DNA of 64,000 bases, from positions 86,727-150,726 of the forward strand of contig CAIPVV010000017.1 of NCBI GenBank assembly GCA_903868595.1, written 5' to 3'. Below the pieces are notes generated by a model. That model saw nothing but the letters and a program-made list of their open reading frames with translations, was not told the origin of the DNA and did not search any database. The DNA comes from an uncultured Pseudomonadota bacterium (GTDB taxonomy: Bacteria; Pseudomonadota; Gammaproteobacteria; Steroidobacterales; Steroidobacteraceae). The translations under genes and the position numbers were made by a program. Below, one piece after another: positions 44,180 through 53,604 of the stretch; position 1 is the first letter of the stretch, and each line of letters starts with the position of its first letter.

Positions 44180-46135
44180 CTACGGTTCCAGGTACGCGTA
44201 GCCGTCCAGCTCGCCCTCGTAGAAACGCTTGAGCGCCTGGCTCTCCGCCACGGACATGCGTCCCTCGCGGACCGCGCGCTCGCAGTCCCGCGCCAGCGCC
44301 GGGTAGAGTTCCTCGACGTCGTACTCCATGTACTCCAGCACCTTGTTGGCCGTATCGCCCTTGACGATCTCCTCGATCCACCAGCCGCCCTCATCGTGCA
44401 GGCGGATGTGGACGACATGGGTGTCGCCGAAGAGGTTGTGCAGGTCGCCCAGCGTCTCCTGGTAGGCACCGACCAGGAAGGCAGCGAGGAAGTACTCCTC
44501 GCCTTCGCGCAGGTCATGCACTTCCAGCGTGCGCTTCACGTCCCGCAGGCTCACGAAGTGGTCGATCTTACCGTCCGAATCGCAGGTGATGTCCGCCAGC
44601 ACCGCCTTGCGCAGCGGCGCCTCGTCCAGGCGGTGGATCGGCATGATCGGGAACAGCTGGTCGATGGCCCAGCTGTCCGGCAGCGACTGGAACACCGAGA
44701 AGTTGCAGAACAGCGTGTCGGAGAGCGACTCCTCCAGGTCCTCCAGCTCCTCCGGCAGTTCATCCAGCCGGCGCGCCGTATCGCGCACCTTGGTGCACGT
44801 GGACCAGTACAGGCGCTCCGCCAGGGCGCGGAACTCCAGCGACAGCAGGCCCAGCTTGAACATCTGCAGCGCCTGGTCGCGCGCCGTGAGCGCGTCGTGA
44901 TAACACTCCACCAGGCGCCGCGGGTTCACCGAGCGCCAGGCGTCGAAGAGGTCCTTGACCGGCTGGGGAATCGGCTCCTTGCCGCGGTAGTCCTCCTGTT
45001 CACGACCGGTCACCTGGAAGCGATCCAGCACCGAGCTGCCCAGCGTGTCGAAGATGAGCACGCTGTGATGCGCGGCGATCGCCCGCCCGCTCTCGCTGAT
45101 GATCATCGGCTGCGGCACGTTGCGCGCGGCGCAGACGCTGGCAATGCGGTAGACGACGTCGTTGGCGTACTCGTTGAGCGTGTAGTTCATCGAGGAGGGG
45201 AAGTTCGTGCCGCTGCCGTCGTAGTCCACGCCCAGGCCGCCGCCCACGTCGATGTACTCCAGCCCCGCGCCCAGCAGCTTCAGCTCCGCATACACATGCG
45301 CCAGCTCGTTGATCGCGTCCTTGACGCGGCGGATGTCCTGCAGCTGGCTACCGGGGTGGCAATGCACCAGCTGCAGGCAGTCCAGCATGTCGTGCTCGCG
45401 CAGCACGCTGACCACCTCCAGGATCTCGGTAATGAACAGCCCGAACTTGCTCTTCTCGCCTGCCGAGTCGCGCCAGCGGCCCGACCCCTCGCTGGCGAGC
45501 TTCACCCGCACGCCGATCTTCGGGCGCACCTTGAAGGTCTCGGCGTGCCTGAGGATCAGGCCCAGCTCGCTGAAGTTCTCCACAACCGGGATAATCGTGC
45601 GTCCCAGCTTCGTGGCGAGGATCACCGCCTCGATGTAGCTGGAGTCCTTGAAGCCATTGCAGATGATCAGTCGGTCGGGGGAGTCCTCGGTCATTGCCAT
45701 GACCGCCAGCAACTCCGGCTTGGAGCCCACCTCCAGCCCGAAGCCGTAGGCCTTGCCGTAGCGGAAGACCTCCTCCACCACCAGGCGCTGCTGGTTCACC
45801 TTGATCGGGAACACGGCGGCGTAGCGGTTGCGGTAGTCGTTCTCGGCGATCGCCTGCGCAAAGGCATCATGCAGGTGGCGCAGGCGGTGGGCGAGGATGT
45901 CGGAGAAGCGCACCACGACCGGCGTGCGCAGGTCGCGCTCGGAGAGCCCCTGCACGACCTCGTGCAGGTCGATCTCCCGACCCGGCACCGCGTCGGGGCG
46001 CACCACGACATGGCCGGCCGCGTTGATCGAGAAATACCCCTTGCTCCAGGCCGGCACCTGGTAGAGGTCCAGCGAGTCCTCCACCGACCAGCCCATTCCC
46101 GCCACGGGGCGGCGGGATGCCTTCTCCAGGCTCAC
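44180..46135 (-). CDS. speA: Biosynthetic arginine decarboxylase
   Basis: This 651-residue pyridoxal-phosphate enzyme of the alanine-racemase-fold type converts arginine to agmatine, entering polyamine synthesis. Motifs include AVFPIKVNQQRLVVEEV (Lys of the cofactor site), HCHPGSQLQDIRRVK, EYIDVGGGLGVDYDGSGT and ISESGRAIAAHHSVL. Length matches E. coli SpeA (658). It starts with GTG at 46135, overlapping the sseA stop (GTGA), so the two are cotranslated. Putrescine formation from agmatine must rely on genes outside the window. Confidence 0.95.
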   Translation of the reverse strand: MSLEKASRRPVAGMGWSVEDSLDLYQVPAWSKGYFSINAAGHVVVRPDAVPGREIDLHEVVQGLSERDLRTPVVVRFSDILAHRLRHLHDAFAQAIAENDYRNRYAAVFPIKVNQQRLVVEEVFRYGKAYGFGLEVGSKPELLAVMAMTEDSPDRLIICNGFKDSSYIEAVILATKLGRTIIPVVENFSELGLILRHAETFKVRPKIGVRVKLASEGSGRWRDSAGEKSKFGLFITEILEVVSVLREHDMLDCLQLVHCHPGSQLQDIRRVKDAINELAHVYAELKLLGAGLEYIDVGGGLGVDYDGSGTNFPSSMNYTLNEYANDVVYRIASVCAARNVPQPMIISESGRAIAAHHSVLIFDTLGSSVLDRFQVTGREQEDYRGKEPIPQPVKDLFDAWRSVNPRRLVECYHDALTARDQALQMFKLGLLSLEFRALAERLYWSTCTKVRDTARRLDELPEELEDLEESLSDTLFCNFSVFQSLPDSWAIDQLFPIMPIHRLDEAPLRKAVLADITCDSDGKIDHFVSLRDVKRTLEVHDLREGEEYFLAAFLVGAYQETLGDLHNLFGDTHVVHIRLHDEGGWWIEEIVKGDTANKVLEYMEYDVEELYPALARDCERAVREGRMSVAESQALKRFYEGELDGYAYLEP

Positions 46136-46983
46136 GTGGCTTCTCCCGTCGCGACCGGCCGGGCCGGGTCGCGGATCCACTCACTCCAGGAGCCGGCATA
46201 GAGTCGGCCGCCAGGCAGGCCGGCGACCTGCAGGGCCAGCAGGTTGTGGCAGGCCGTGACGCCGGATCCACACATCGCGATCAGCTGATCCGGCGCATGC
46301 CCGGCCAGCGTCGCCTGCCAGCGCTCGCGCAGCGCCTCGGCCGGCAGGAACTGCCCGTCAGGGCCGAGGTTGCCGAGGAAGGGATGGTTGACGGCGCCAG
46401 GCACGTGACCGGCCACCGGGTCGATGGTCTCGTTGCGGCCGGCAAAGCGGTCGGCCGACCGCGCATCCACCAGCCGCGTCTCCGCGCGGCGCAGGGCCGC
46501 CTTGACGGCGTCGGAGGACAGGTCGCCCTGGTAGCGGCGCGGCGCGACCGTCGTGCCCGGGCGCACGGGGACGGCCTGCGTCAGCGCGCGGCCCTCGGCC
46601 ACCCAGCGGGCCAGGCCTCCATCCAGCACCTGGACCGTGTCATGGCCGATGGCGCGCAGCATCCACCACAGGCGGGCGGCGCCGGCGCCGGGGCCCTGGT
46701 CATAGGCCACGACGCGCGTTTCGGGGGTCAGCCCCCACGCGCAGAGCGTCCGCGCAAACGCCTCGGGCGAGGGCAGGGGGTGGCGGCCGCTCGTGGCCGT
46801 GATCTCACCCGACAGCACGCCTTCCAGGGAGGCGTAGACCGCGTCCGGAAGGTGTCCGGCAGCGTAGCCGCGCGCGCCCCCATCCGGGTCCGCCAGATCA
46901 AAGCGGCAGTCCACGACCAGCAGTCGCGGGTCGCTCAGGGCTGCCTCCAAGCCTGCGGCCGATAGGAGGGTCTGGTCAGTCAT
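46132..46983 (-). CDS. sseA: Two-domain sulfurtransferase (3-mercaptopyruvate sulfurtransferase type)
   Basis: This 283-residue rhodanese-fold protein has two domains; the C-terminal one bears the active-site loop MCGSGVTACHN, whose CGSGVTA form is typical of 3-mercaptopyruvate sulfurtransferases. LVVDCRFDLADPDGGARGY and LVDARSADRFAG mark the two domain starts. The start at 46983 precedes the fold; 12 residues more are possible. It is coupled to speA and divergent from the GST gene. Confidence 0.9.
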   Translation of the reverse strand: MTDQTLLSAAGLEAALSDPRLLVVDCRFDLADPDGGARGYAAGHLPDAVYASLEGVLSGEITATSGRHPLPSPEAFARTLCAWGLTPETRVVAYDQGPGAGAARLWWMLRAIGHDTVQVLDGGLARWVAEGRALTQAVPVRPGTTVAPRRYQGDLSSDAVKAALRRAETRLVDARSADRFAGRNETIDPVAGHVPGAVNHPFLGNLGPDGQFLPAEALRERWQATLAGHAPDQLIAMCGSGVTACHNLLALQVAGLPGGRLYAGSWSEWIRDPARPVATGEAT

Positions 46984-47057
46984 GAGGGGTTCTTCTCCGC
47001 AATCGCCGTCAAACGCCAATCATCGCTACAATTGCGGCGATAAGCGACTGGAGCGCC

Positions 47058-47744
47058 ATGACAATTGACGTGTACTGGGGTAGTGGCAGCCCCTATTCCT
47101 GGCGAGTACTGCTCGCCCTGGAACTCAAGCAGCTGCCCTACAACAGCCATCGCCTGCATTTTGATCTGCAGGAACACAAAGCGCCCCAGCTGCTGGCGAT
47201 GAACCCCCGTGGGCGCCTGCCGGTGCTCAAGGATGGGGATTACGTCGTTTTCGAGTCCCTGGCGGTGCTCTACTACCTGGACCTGAAGTACCCCGACCCG
47301 CCGATCTTCGGTCGCAGCCCCGAGGAGGCGGGCGTGATCATGCGGGTCATCAATGAATTCCAGGCCTACACGGAAGCCTCGCTCATGGGTATCGTGGAAG
47401 CCCTGCTCTATGGCCGCAAACCGCGGCTCGGGGCCGAGCTGACCCAGGCGATGCACCTGGTGGCCAGCGAGGCCCGCACCATCGAAGGGCGCCTCTCCAA
47501 GTCCGACTGGATCGTCGGGGAGACGGTGTCGGCGGCGGATCTTGCGATATACCCCTGCATCAGATTGCTGCACCGCAGTCTGATGCGCCCGGAAGCTCAG
47601 GAATTATCCGCGCGCTTCTTGCCCGCGGAAGTCCACTATCCTGCGCTCGCGAAGTGGATGCAGCGAGTCGAAGCGCTGCCCGGCTTCGAGAAAACCTGGC
47701 CGCCTCACTGGGAAGCGGTCGCCCCACAGTCTTCGGCAAAATAA
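47058..47744 (+). CDS. Glutathione S-transferase family protein
   Basis: The 228-residue product has a thioredoxin-like N-terminal domain (YWGSGSPYSWRVLLALELKQ, with Ser near residue 9-11 as likely catalytic residue, MNPRGRLPVLKDGD, FESLAVLYYLD) and an all-helical C-terminal domain (WIVGETVSAADLAIYP). It lies 22 bases before homospermidine synthase and divergent from sseA. Substrate unknown. Confidence 0.88.
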   Translation: MTIDVYWGSGSPYSWRVLLALELKQLPYNSHRLHFDLQEHKAPQLLAMNPRGRLPVLKDGDYVVFESLAVLYYLDLKYPDPPIFGRSPEEAGVIMRVINEFQAYTEASLMGIVEALLYGRKPRLGAELTQAMHLVASEARTIEGRLSKSDWIVGETVSAADLAIYPCIRLLHRSLMRPEAQELSARFLPAEVHYPALAKWMQRVEALPGFEKTWPPHWEAVAPQSSAK

Positions 47745-47766
47745 GCGGAGCTCTTAGAGATAAATC

Positions 47767-49175
47767 ATGACGCACAAGGTTCACGTTGATTTCCCGGGTC
47801 GAATACTGATCGTCGGTTTTGGCAGCATTGGACAGGGAGTACTGCCCCTGATCTTGCGCCACATCGGCATCAAGCCCGAGCGCATCACCGTCGTCACGGC
47901 GGAAGCGGCGGGGGCTCAGGAAGCGCAGGACCTCGGCGTGAAATTCATCGTTGAGCCGCTGGTGCGCGAGAACTTCCGCCGCATCCTGGAGCCGCTGCTC
48001 GGGCGCGGCGACTTCCTGCTCAACGTGTCCGTGGACGTCTCCAGCATCGCGCTGGTCAAGTACTGCTGGGACAAGGGCGCGATGTACCTGGATACCTGCA
48101 TCGAGCCGTGGGCGGGCGGGTACACCGATCCGGGCACGCCGCTGGCCCGGCGCACCAACTACGCGCTGCGCGAGGAAGCCCTGGCGCTGCGCAGTGCCGG
48201 CACGCGCCAGCCGACGGCGGTGCTCACGCACGGCGCCAACCCGGGCCTGGTTTCCCACCTGGTCAAGCAGGCGCTGCTGAACCTGGCGAGCGATGAGAAC
48301 CTGGAAGTCGCCGAGCCCAAGAGCCGCGAGGAGTGGGCGGCGCTGGCGCGCCGCGTCGGCGTGAAGGTCGTGCACATCGCCGAGCGCGACACGCAGGTCT
48401 CCTCGACCCCCAAGGAGCCCAACCAGTTCGTCAACACCTGGTCGGTGGAGGGCTTCGTCTCCGAGGGCCAGCAGCCGGCCGAGCTGGGCTGGGGTACCCA
48501 CGAGAGGAACTTCCCGCGCGATGGCCGCCGCTTTGACTTCGGCGGCGGCGCGGCGATCTACCTCACGCAGCCCGGCGCCGCGACGCGCGTGCGCACCTGG
48601 ACGCCGCGCGCGGGCCATTTCCATGGCTTCCTGATCACGCATGGCGAGTCCATCTCCATCTCCGACTACTACACCGTGCGCGAGGGCGGGCAGGTGGTGT
48701 ATCGGCCGACGGCGCACTACGCCTACCACCCCTGCGACGCGGCGGTGGTCTCGGTGCATGAGTTCGCCGGGCGGAACTGGATCCTGCAGGACAAGAAGAG
48801 GATCCTGATGGGCGACATCATCCAGGGCTCGGACGAGCTGGGCGTGCTGCTGGCCGGCCACAAGCGCAATGCCTACTGGTTCGGCTCACGGCTCTCCATC
48901 CAGGATGCGCGGGCGCTGGCACCGTACAACAACGCCACGAGCCTGCAGGTCACCGTGTCGGTGCTGGCCGGCATGATCTGGGCGATGGAGAACCCCAACG
49001 CGGGCCTGGTGGAGCCGGATGAGATGGATTTCCGTCGTAACCTGGAGATCTGCATGCCCTACCTGGGCAAGGTCGCCGGCGAGTACACGGAGTGGACGCC
49101 GCTCAGCGACCGGGAGCGCCTGTTCCCGGAGGACCTGGACAAGACCGATCCCTGGCAGTTCAAGAACGTGCGCGT

Positions 49176-49179
<4 letters not shown>
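47767..49179 (+). CDS. hss: Homospermidine synthase
   Basis: This 470-residue protein has an N-terminal NAD-binding Rossmann motif (ILIVGFGSIGQGVLPLI, residues about 13-29), EPWAGGYTDP, LTHGANPGLVSHLVKQAL, and later FLITHGESISISDYY and AYHPCDAAVVSVHE, the pattern of bacterial homospermidine synthases (NAD-dependent conversion of putrescine to homospermidine). It works with speA nearby. The downstream neighbour greB is convergent, overlapping its last four bases. Confidence 0.92.
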
Positions 49180-49694
<515 letters not shown>

Positions 49695-49784
49695 GCTGCT
49701 CCTGCGACCGGGCGCGAATGTGCAGCCCCTCACATCCTGCCGGGTGCCCGCAAGGCTACTCTGAAGCCCGAACGAGGATTCCTC

Positions 49785-49982
49785 ATGCCCAGCAAGTACT
49801 ACACCCACTTCGTCGCCGATGTCCCCGAGCTCAAGCAGACCGGGGAGTACACGGGCGTCGTGGAGGTGGCCTCACCGCTGCACCGGCAGCGCGAGGCCCG
49901 CGAGCTCAAGGCTGTGCTGGCACGCGATTTCGACTTGCCCTGCGAGGATATCAGGATCCTCCACTGGGCCCGGCTTCACTGA
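49785..49982 (+). CDS. Small hypothetical protein, 65 residues
   Basis: The product MPSKYYTHFVADVPELKQTG and on is soluble and charged, with a predicted helix-strand pattern and the end IRILHWARLH. It has GAGGA six bases before the ATG. It may be a small conserved housekeeping protein; I do not recognise the family. It is divergent from greB and ends before a strong terminator. Confidence 0.6.
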   Translation: MPSKYYTHFVADVPELKQTGEYTGVVEVASPLHRQREARELKAVLARDFDLPCEDIRILHWARLH

Positions 49983-50047
49983 CAGACGCGTCCTGACGGT
50001 ACCCCCTGGCGGGCCTGCTCCCTTCATCCGGAACGGCCCGCCTTCGT

Positions 50048-50087
50048 AAGGCCCCCGCCGGTTTGGCGGTGGGCCTTCTTTTTTTCC
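50048..50087 (+). terminator. Strong intrinsic terminator
   Basis: AAGGCCCCCGCC and GGCGGTGGGCCTT form a long GC-rich stem with a GGTTT-type loop, followed by a run of eight T. It ends the transcript of the 65-residue protein and insulates the LemA operon. Confidence 0.85.
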
Positions 50088-50165
50088 GAGCCGTCCCCAT
50101 CTCGTGGGAAGATCCGACGCCGAACCGGGCGATGGTCGCCTGCCGGCCAGAGGGGGGTAATGGCA

Positions 50166-50768
50166 ATGCGAAGTCTTCGAGTGCTGCTCTTCAGCGTGGT
50201 GGTCCTGCTCTCCGGCTGCGGCTACAACACCCTGCAGCAACAGGATGAAGGGGTAAAGGCTGCCTGGGCCGAAGTATTGAACCAATACCAGCGCCGCGCA
50301 GACCTGGTCCCCAACCTCGTCTCCACCGTGAAGGGCTTTGCGGCGCAGGAGCAGAAGGTGCTGATCGGCGTCACCGAGGCGCGGGCCAAGACCGGCTCGA
50401 TCCAGCTGACCCCCGAGCTCATCAACGATGAGCAGGCCTTCAAGAAGTTCCAGCAGGCGCAGGGCGAGCTCACCCAGGCGCTCAAGAGCCTCTTCGCAGT
50501 CACGGAGAACTATCCGCAGCTGAAGTCCGACGCGAACTTCCGCGACCTGCAGGCGCAGATCGAAGGCACAGAGAACCGCATCACCGTGGCGCGCAACCGC
50601 TACATCCAGGCCGTGCAGGTCTACAACACGACGGTGCGCTCCTTCCCGACAAACCTGACGGCCATGCTGTTCAAGAACCAGGTGAAGCAGAACTTCACGG
50701 TGGAGAACGAGGCCGCGGTGTCCAAGGCGCCGACGGTGGACTTCAGCGCCCCGGCACCGGCCAAGTAG
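50166..50768 (+). CDS. LemA family lipoprotein
   Basis: The 200-residue product has a lipoprotein signal (VLLFSVVVLLSGC, Cys near 18) and the LemA helical domain: EGVKAAWAEVLNQYQRRADL, VPNLVSTVKGFAAQEQKVLI, NFRDLQAQIEGTENRITVAR and NRYIQAVQVYNTTVRSFPTN. The start at 50166 has AGGGGGG eight bases upstream. It begins a LemA-TPM-TPM operon, a common pairing whose function is poorly known and probably lies in the envelope. Confidence 0.9.
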   Translation: MRSLRVLLFSVVVLLSGCGYNTLQQQDEGVKAAWAEVLNQYQRRADLVPNLVSTVKGFAAQEQKVLIGVTEARAKTGSIQLTPELINDEQAFKKFQQAQGELTQALKSLFAVTENYPQLKSDANFRDLQAQIEGTENRITVARNRYIQAVQVYNTTVRSFPTNLTAMLFKNQVKQNFTVENEAAVSKAPTVDFSAPAPAK

Positions 50769-50779
50769 GGCCGCGGGCC

Positions 50780-51685
50780 TTGCGCACAGTCCTGCGCCAC
50801 GTCGCTGCCGCGCTGCTGCTGGCCCTGGTCGCCGCGGCGCCGGGGCCGTCGCGTGCGCAGGAGTTGGTGCCGATTCCCAAGCTGGAGGCGCGCGTCACCG
50901 ACCAGACCGGAACGCTGACCGCCGCCGAGCAGGCGGAGCTGGAGCAGAAGCTGGCGGCCTTCGAGCAGCGCAAGGGTTCGCAGATCGCCCTGCTGATCGT
51001 GTCCACGACCCAGCCCGAGGCGATCGAGCAGTACTCGATACGTGTCGTGGAGGCCTGGAAGCTGGGCCGCGCGAAACCCGATGACGGCGTGCTGCTGCTG
51101 GTGGCCAAGCAGGACCGCAAGATACGCATCGAGGTTGGCTACGGCCTGGAGGGTGCGCTGCCGGACGCCACAGCCCACCGCATCATTACCGATACGATCA
51201 CGCCGCTGTTCCGGCAGGGCGATTACTTCGGCGGCGTCAGCGCGGGCCTGGCGCAGATCATGAGCGTGGCGGAAGGAGAGGCCCTGCCGCCACCGGATCG
51301 CAGCTGGCAGCATCCGCGCGACCGCATCGGCGGCCTGCTGCCCGTGGTGTTCATCCTCGTGCTGGTGGGCGGCTCGGTGCTGCGCTCGCTGCTGGGCCGC
51401 ACCGGTGGCGCCCTGGTCACCGGCGGCATCACGGCGGCCGCCGTGTGGTTTCTCTCCTCCGTGCTGGGCTTTGCGGTGATCGCCGGCCTCGGTGCGCTGC
51501 TCTTCACGCTGCTGGGCGGCTCCACCTCGCGCCTGGGTGGCGGTGGTTTCGGCGGCATGGGCGGCATGGGCGGCATGGGTGTATGGGGCGGTGGCGGTTT
51601 CGGCGGTGGCGGTGGCGGTGGTGGTGGCGGCTTTGGCGGCGGCGGCGGCAGCTTCGGCGGCGGCGGCTCCTCGGGTAGCTGGTGA
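50780..51685 (+). CDS. TPM-domain (YgcG-like) membrane protein with Gly-rich tail
   Basis: The 301-residue product starts with TTG and has a signal peptide (LLLALVAAAPGPSRAQ), a TPM domain (VTDQTGTLTAAEQAELEQKL, ALLIVSTTQPEAIEQYSIRV and IEVGYGLEGALPDATAHRII), two hydrophobic segments at about 185-235 and a tail of Gly, Ser and Phe from residue about 250. It is the usual partner of LemA. Such tails are disordered. Confidence 0.88.
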   Translation: MRTVLRHVAAALLLALVAAAPGPSRAQELVPIPKLEARVTDQTGTLTAAEQAELEQKLAAFEQRKGSQIALLIVSTTQPEAIEQYSIRVVEAWKLGRAKPDDGVLLLVAKQDRKIRIEVGYGLEGALPDATAHRIITDTITPLFRQGDYFGGVSAGLAQIMSVAEGEALPPPDRSWQHPRDRIGGLLPVVFILVLVGGSVLRSLLGRTGGALVTGGITAAAVWFLSSVLGFAVIAGLGALLFTLLGGSTSRLGGGGFGGMGGMGGMGVWGGGGFGGGGGGGGGGFGGGGGSFGGGGSSGSW

Positions 51686-51689
51686 GCCC

Positions 51690-52187
51690 ATGACCCTCAA
51701 GCGACTGTTGCAACATCTCTTCTCGCCCTCCTGGCTCATGCGCCGCCGGTTCACGCCGGCCGTGCTGCACGACATCGAACGGGCGATCGCCACGCTGGAG
51801 CGCGAGCACAGCGGGGAGCTTCGCGTGGTGGTGGAGCACGCGCTGGAACCCCGGGACCTGTGGGTGGGCCTGACACCCCGGCAGCGTGCGCTGCAGGTCT
51901 TCGGGCAGTTGGGTATCTGGGATACCGAAGGCAACAACGGCATCCTCATCTACTTCCTGTTTGCCGAGCGCGCAGTGGAGATCGTTGCCGACCGCGGCAT
52001 CGCCCAGCGCGTCACGCAGGCCGAATGGGACACACTGTGTCGCGAAGTGGAGACGCCTTTGCGAACCGGCGGCTACCGCGATGGCGCGCTGCGCGCCGTG
52101 GAAGGGGCCGCGGCGCTGCTGCGCCGCCATTTCCCGCCGGCCGGCCAGCGCAGCAACGAACTGCCGGATCAACCCGTACTGCTGTAG
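51690..52187 (+). CDS. TPM-domain protein (second)
   Basis: The 165-residue product has a TPM domain without signal peptide or membrane segment: FTPAVLHDIERAIATLEREH, LGIWDTEGNNGILIYFLFAE and IVADRGIAQRVTQAEWDTLC. It starts four bases after the first TPM gene and completes the LemA-TPM-TPM operon. It may act at the inner membrane surface; function unknown. Confidence 0.88.
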   Translation: MTLKRLLQHLFSPSWLMRRRFTPAVLHDIERAIATLEREHSGELRVVVEHALEPRDLWVGLTPRQRALQVFGQLGIWDTEGNNGILIYFLFAERAVEIVADRGIAQRVTQAEWDTLCREVETPLRTGGYRDGALRAVEGAAALLRRHFPPAGQRSNELPDQPVLL

Positions 52188-52218
52188 TTACCGGACGCCC
52201 CGGTGTAATAATCGGTGC

Positions 52219-53424
52219 ATGACGCTACCTACCTCGCTGCTGCGTGGCACAGCGCTTCTGACGCTGCTCGCCGCCCTGTCCCTCGCCGCCTGTTCCACCG
52301 GGCCGCAGGTGAAGCCCGCACCGGCGCCGCCGGTGGTGGTCGCGCCGCCGAAGCCGCGACTGCCCGCGCCGGTGGCCACGCACAAGTTCCAGATCGATCC
52401 CGAGCACGACGATGTCGTCGGCCACGTGCAGGTCACCGTCGCCTCCAAGGCCGACACGCTGCCGGACATCGCGCGGCGATTCAACGTGGGCTACGAGGAG
52501 ATCGTGCGCGCCAATCCTGGCGTGGATCCGTGGCTGCCGGGCGAGGGCCGGGAGATCGTGGTGCCGACGCAGTTCGTGCTGCCCAACGCGCCGCGCGATG
52601 GCATCGTGATCAACGTCGCAGCGATGCGCGTCTACTACTTCCCCAAGACCAGGACCAAGGGCGAGAAGCAGACCGTCTACACCTACCCGATCGGCATCGG
52701 CAAGGTGGGCTGGTCGACGCCGGAGGGTTCCACCAAGACCGTCTCGAAGGAGAAGGATCCGGTGTGGCGCCCGACCGCCTCCATCCGCAAGGAGCACAAG
52801 GAGAACGGCGAGGACCTGCCGGCCGTGGTACCCGCCGGTCCGGACAACCCGCTGGGCAAGTACAAGTTCACGCTCGGCTGGCCGACCTACCTGATCCACG
52901 GCACCAACAAGCCGTATGGCGTGGGACTGCGTTCCAGCCACGGCTGCATCCGCCTCTATCCGGAGGACATCCAGACCTTCTATGAGATGATCCCCAACGG
53001 GACGCCGGTGCACGTGGTGAACCAGCCATTCGTCTTCGGCTGGCACGACGGCCAGCTCTACCTGCAGGCCCTCTCAGTGCTGGAGGATGATCCGCGCGAC
53101 TGGAAGAACGGCCAGAAGAAACTGCTGCAGAAGACCTTCACCCCGCGCATCCAGGCCGAGCTGAAGGCGCATAACGAGCAGGTGAACTGGGATGTTGTGG
53201 GGCGGATCAGCCACGAGCCGCGCGGCCTGCCGCTGTCGGTTTCCCAGGCCGACTCCAACCTCGCCCAGCTGCTCGCCCAGGCGCCGCGCGTGGAAAACCG
53301 CATCCCGCCAGGTTCCAACTGGGATGGCGCCGATGACCCGGCGCGCCAGGAGCAGGGCGACGTGCAGGAGATGGTGACCGAGCAGGTGAAGAACGCTGCC
53401 TCGGCTGCCACTCCGCGAACGTGA
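52219..53424 (+). CDS. L,D-transpeptidase (YkuD) lipoprotein with LysM-like domain
   Basis: The 401-residue product has a lipoprotein signal (LLAALSLAAC, Cys near 25), a Pro-rich linker, a LysM-like segment (TLPDIARRFNVGYEEIVRAN, then PGVDPWLPGEG) and the YkuD catalytic domain with HGTNKPYGVGLRSSHGCIRL carrying the catalytic Cys and His. It should cross-link peptidoglycan or attach a lipoprotein to it in the periplasm. Confidence 0.92.
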   Translation: MTLPTSLLRGTALLTLLAALSLAACSTGPQVKPAPAPPVVVAPPKPRLPAPVATHKFQIDPEHDDVVGHVQVTVASKADTLPDIARRFNVGYEEIVRANPGVDPWLPGEGREIVVPTQFVLPNAPRDGIVINVAAMRVYYFPKTRTKGEKQTVYTYPIGIGKVGWSTPEGSTKTVSKEKDPVWRPTASIRKEHKENGEDLPAVVPAGPDNPLGKYKFTLGWPTYLIHGTNKPYGVGLRSSHGCIRLYPEDIQTFYEMIPNGTPVHVVNQPFVFGWHDGQLYLQALSVLEDDPRDWKNGQKKLLQKTFTPRIQAELKAHNEQVNWDVVGRISHEPRGLPLSVSQADSNLAQLLAQAPRVENRIPPGSNWDGADDPARQEQGDVQEMVTEQVKNAASAATPRT

Positions 53425-53457
53425 TCCCGTCGGGCCATTCGGCTATAGTTCGCGCCT

Positions 53458-53604
53458 ATGAGCAAGCTATCCGAATGGCTCGACATCATGCTGGGCGAAA
53501 TCGCCCGCAAGCAGGATGAAGCCGCACGCGCCGCCGCCGAAGCGGTTCTGAGAGAGTCAGAGCGCAAAGTGCAGTCGCCGGCGCCCGCGCAGCGGACAAA
53601 CTAG
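53458..53604 (+). CDS. 48-residue helical peptide upstream of the sheath gene
   Basis: The product MSKLSEWLDIMLGEIARKQD and on is Ala/Glu/Arg-rich and strongly helical. Its stop TAG overlaps the GTG start of the sheath gene (TAGTG), so the two are translationally coupled. A TATAGT sequence at 53444-53449 may be a -10 element. No family is recognised; the tight coupling suggests it works with the sheath-like protein. Confidence 0.55.
   Translation: MSKLSEWLDIMLGEIARKQDEAARAAAEAVLRESERKVQSPAPAQRTN

Noticed and set aside
44168..46201. 677-codon plus-strand open frame
   Set aside because: It is an exact antisense of speA with His/Gln/Arg-rich composition and no recognisable domain.
51540..51680. 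Tandem repeat or CRISPR-like array
   Set aside because: The repeated GGCGGTGGC-type sequence is coding DNA for the Gly-rich tail of the TPM protein.
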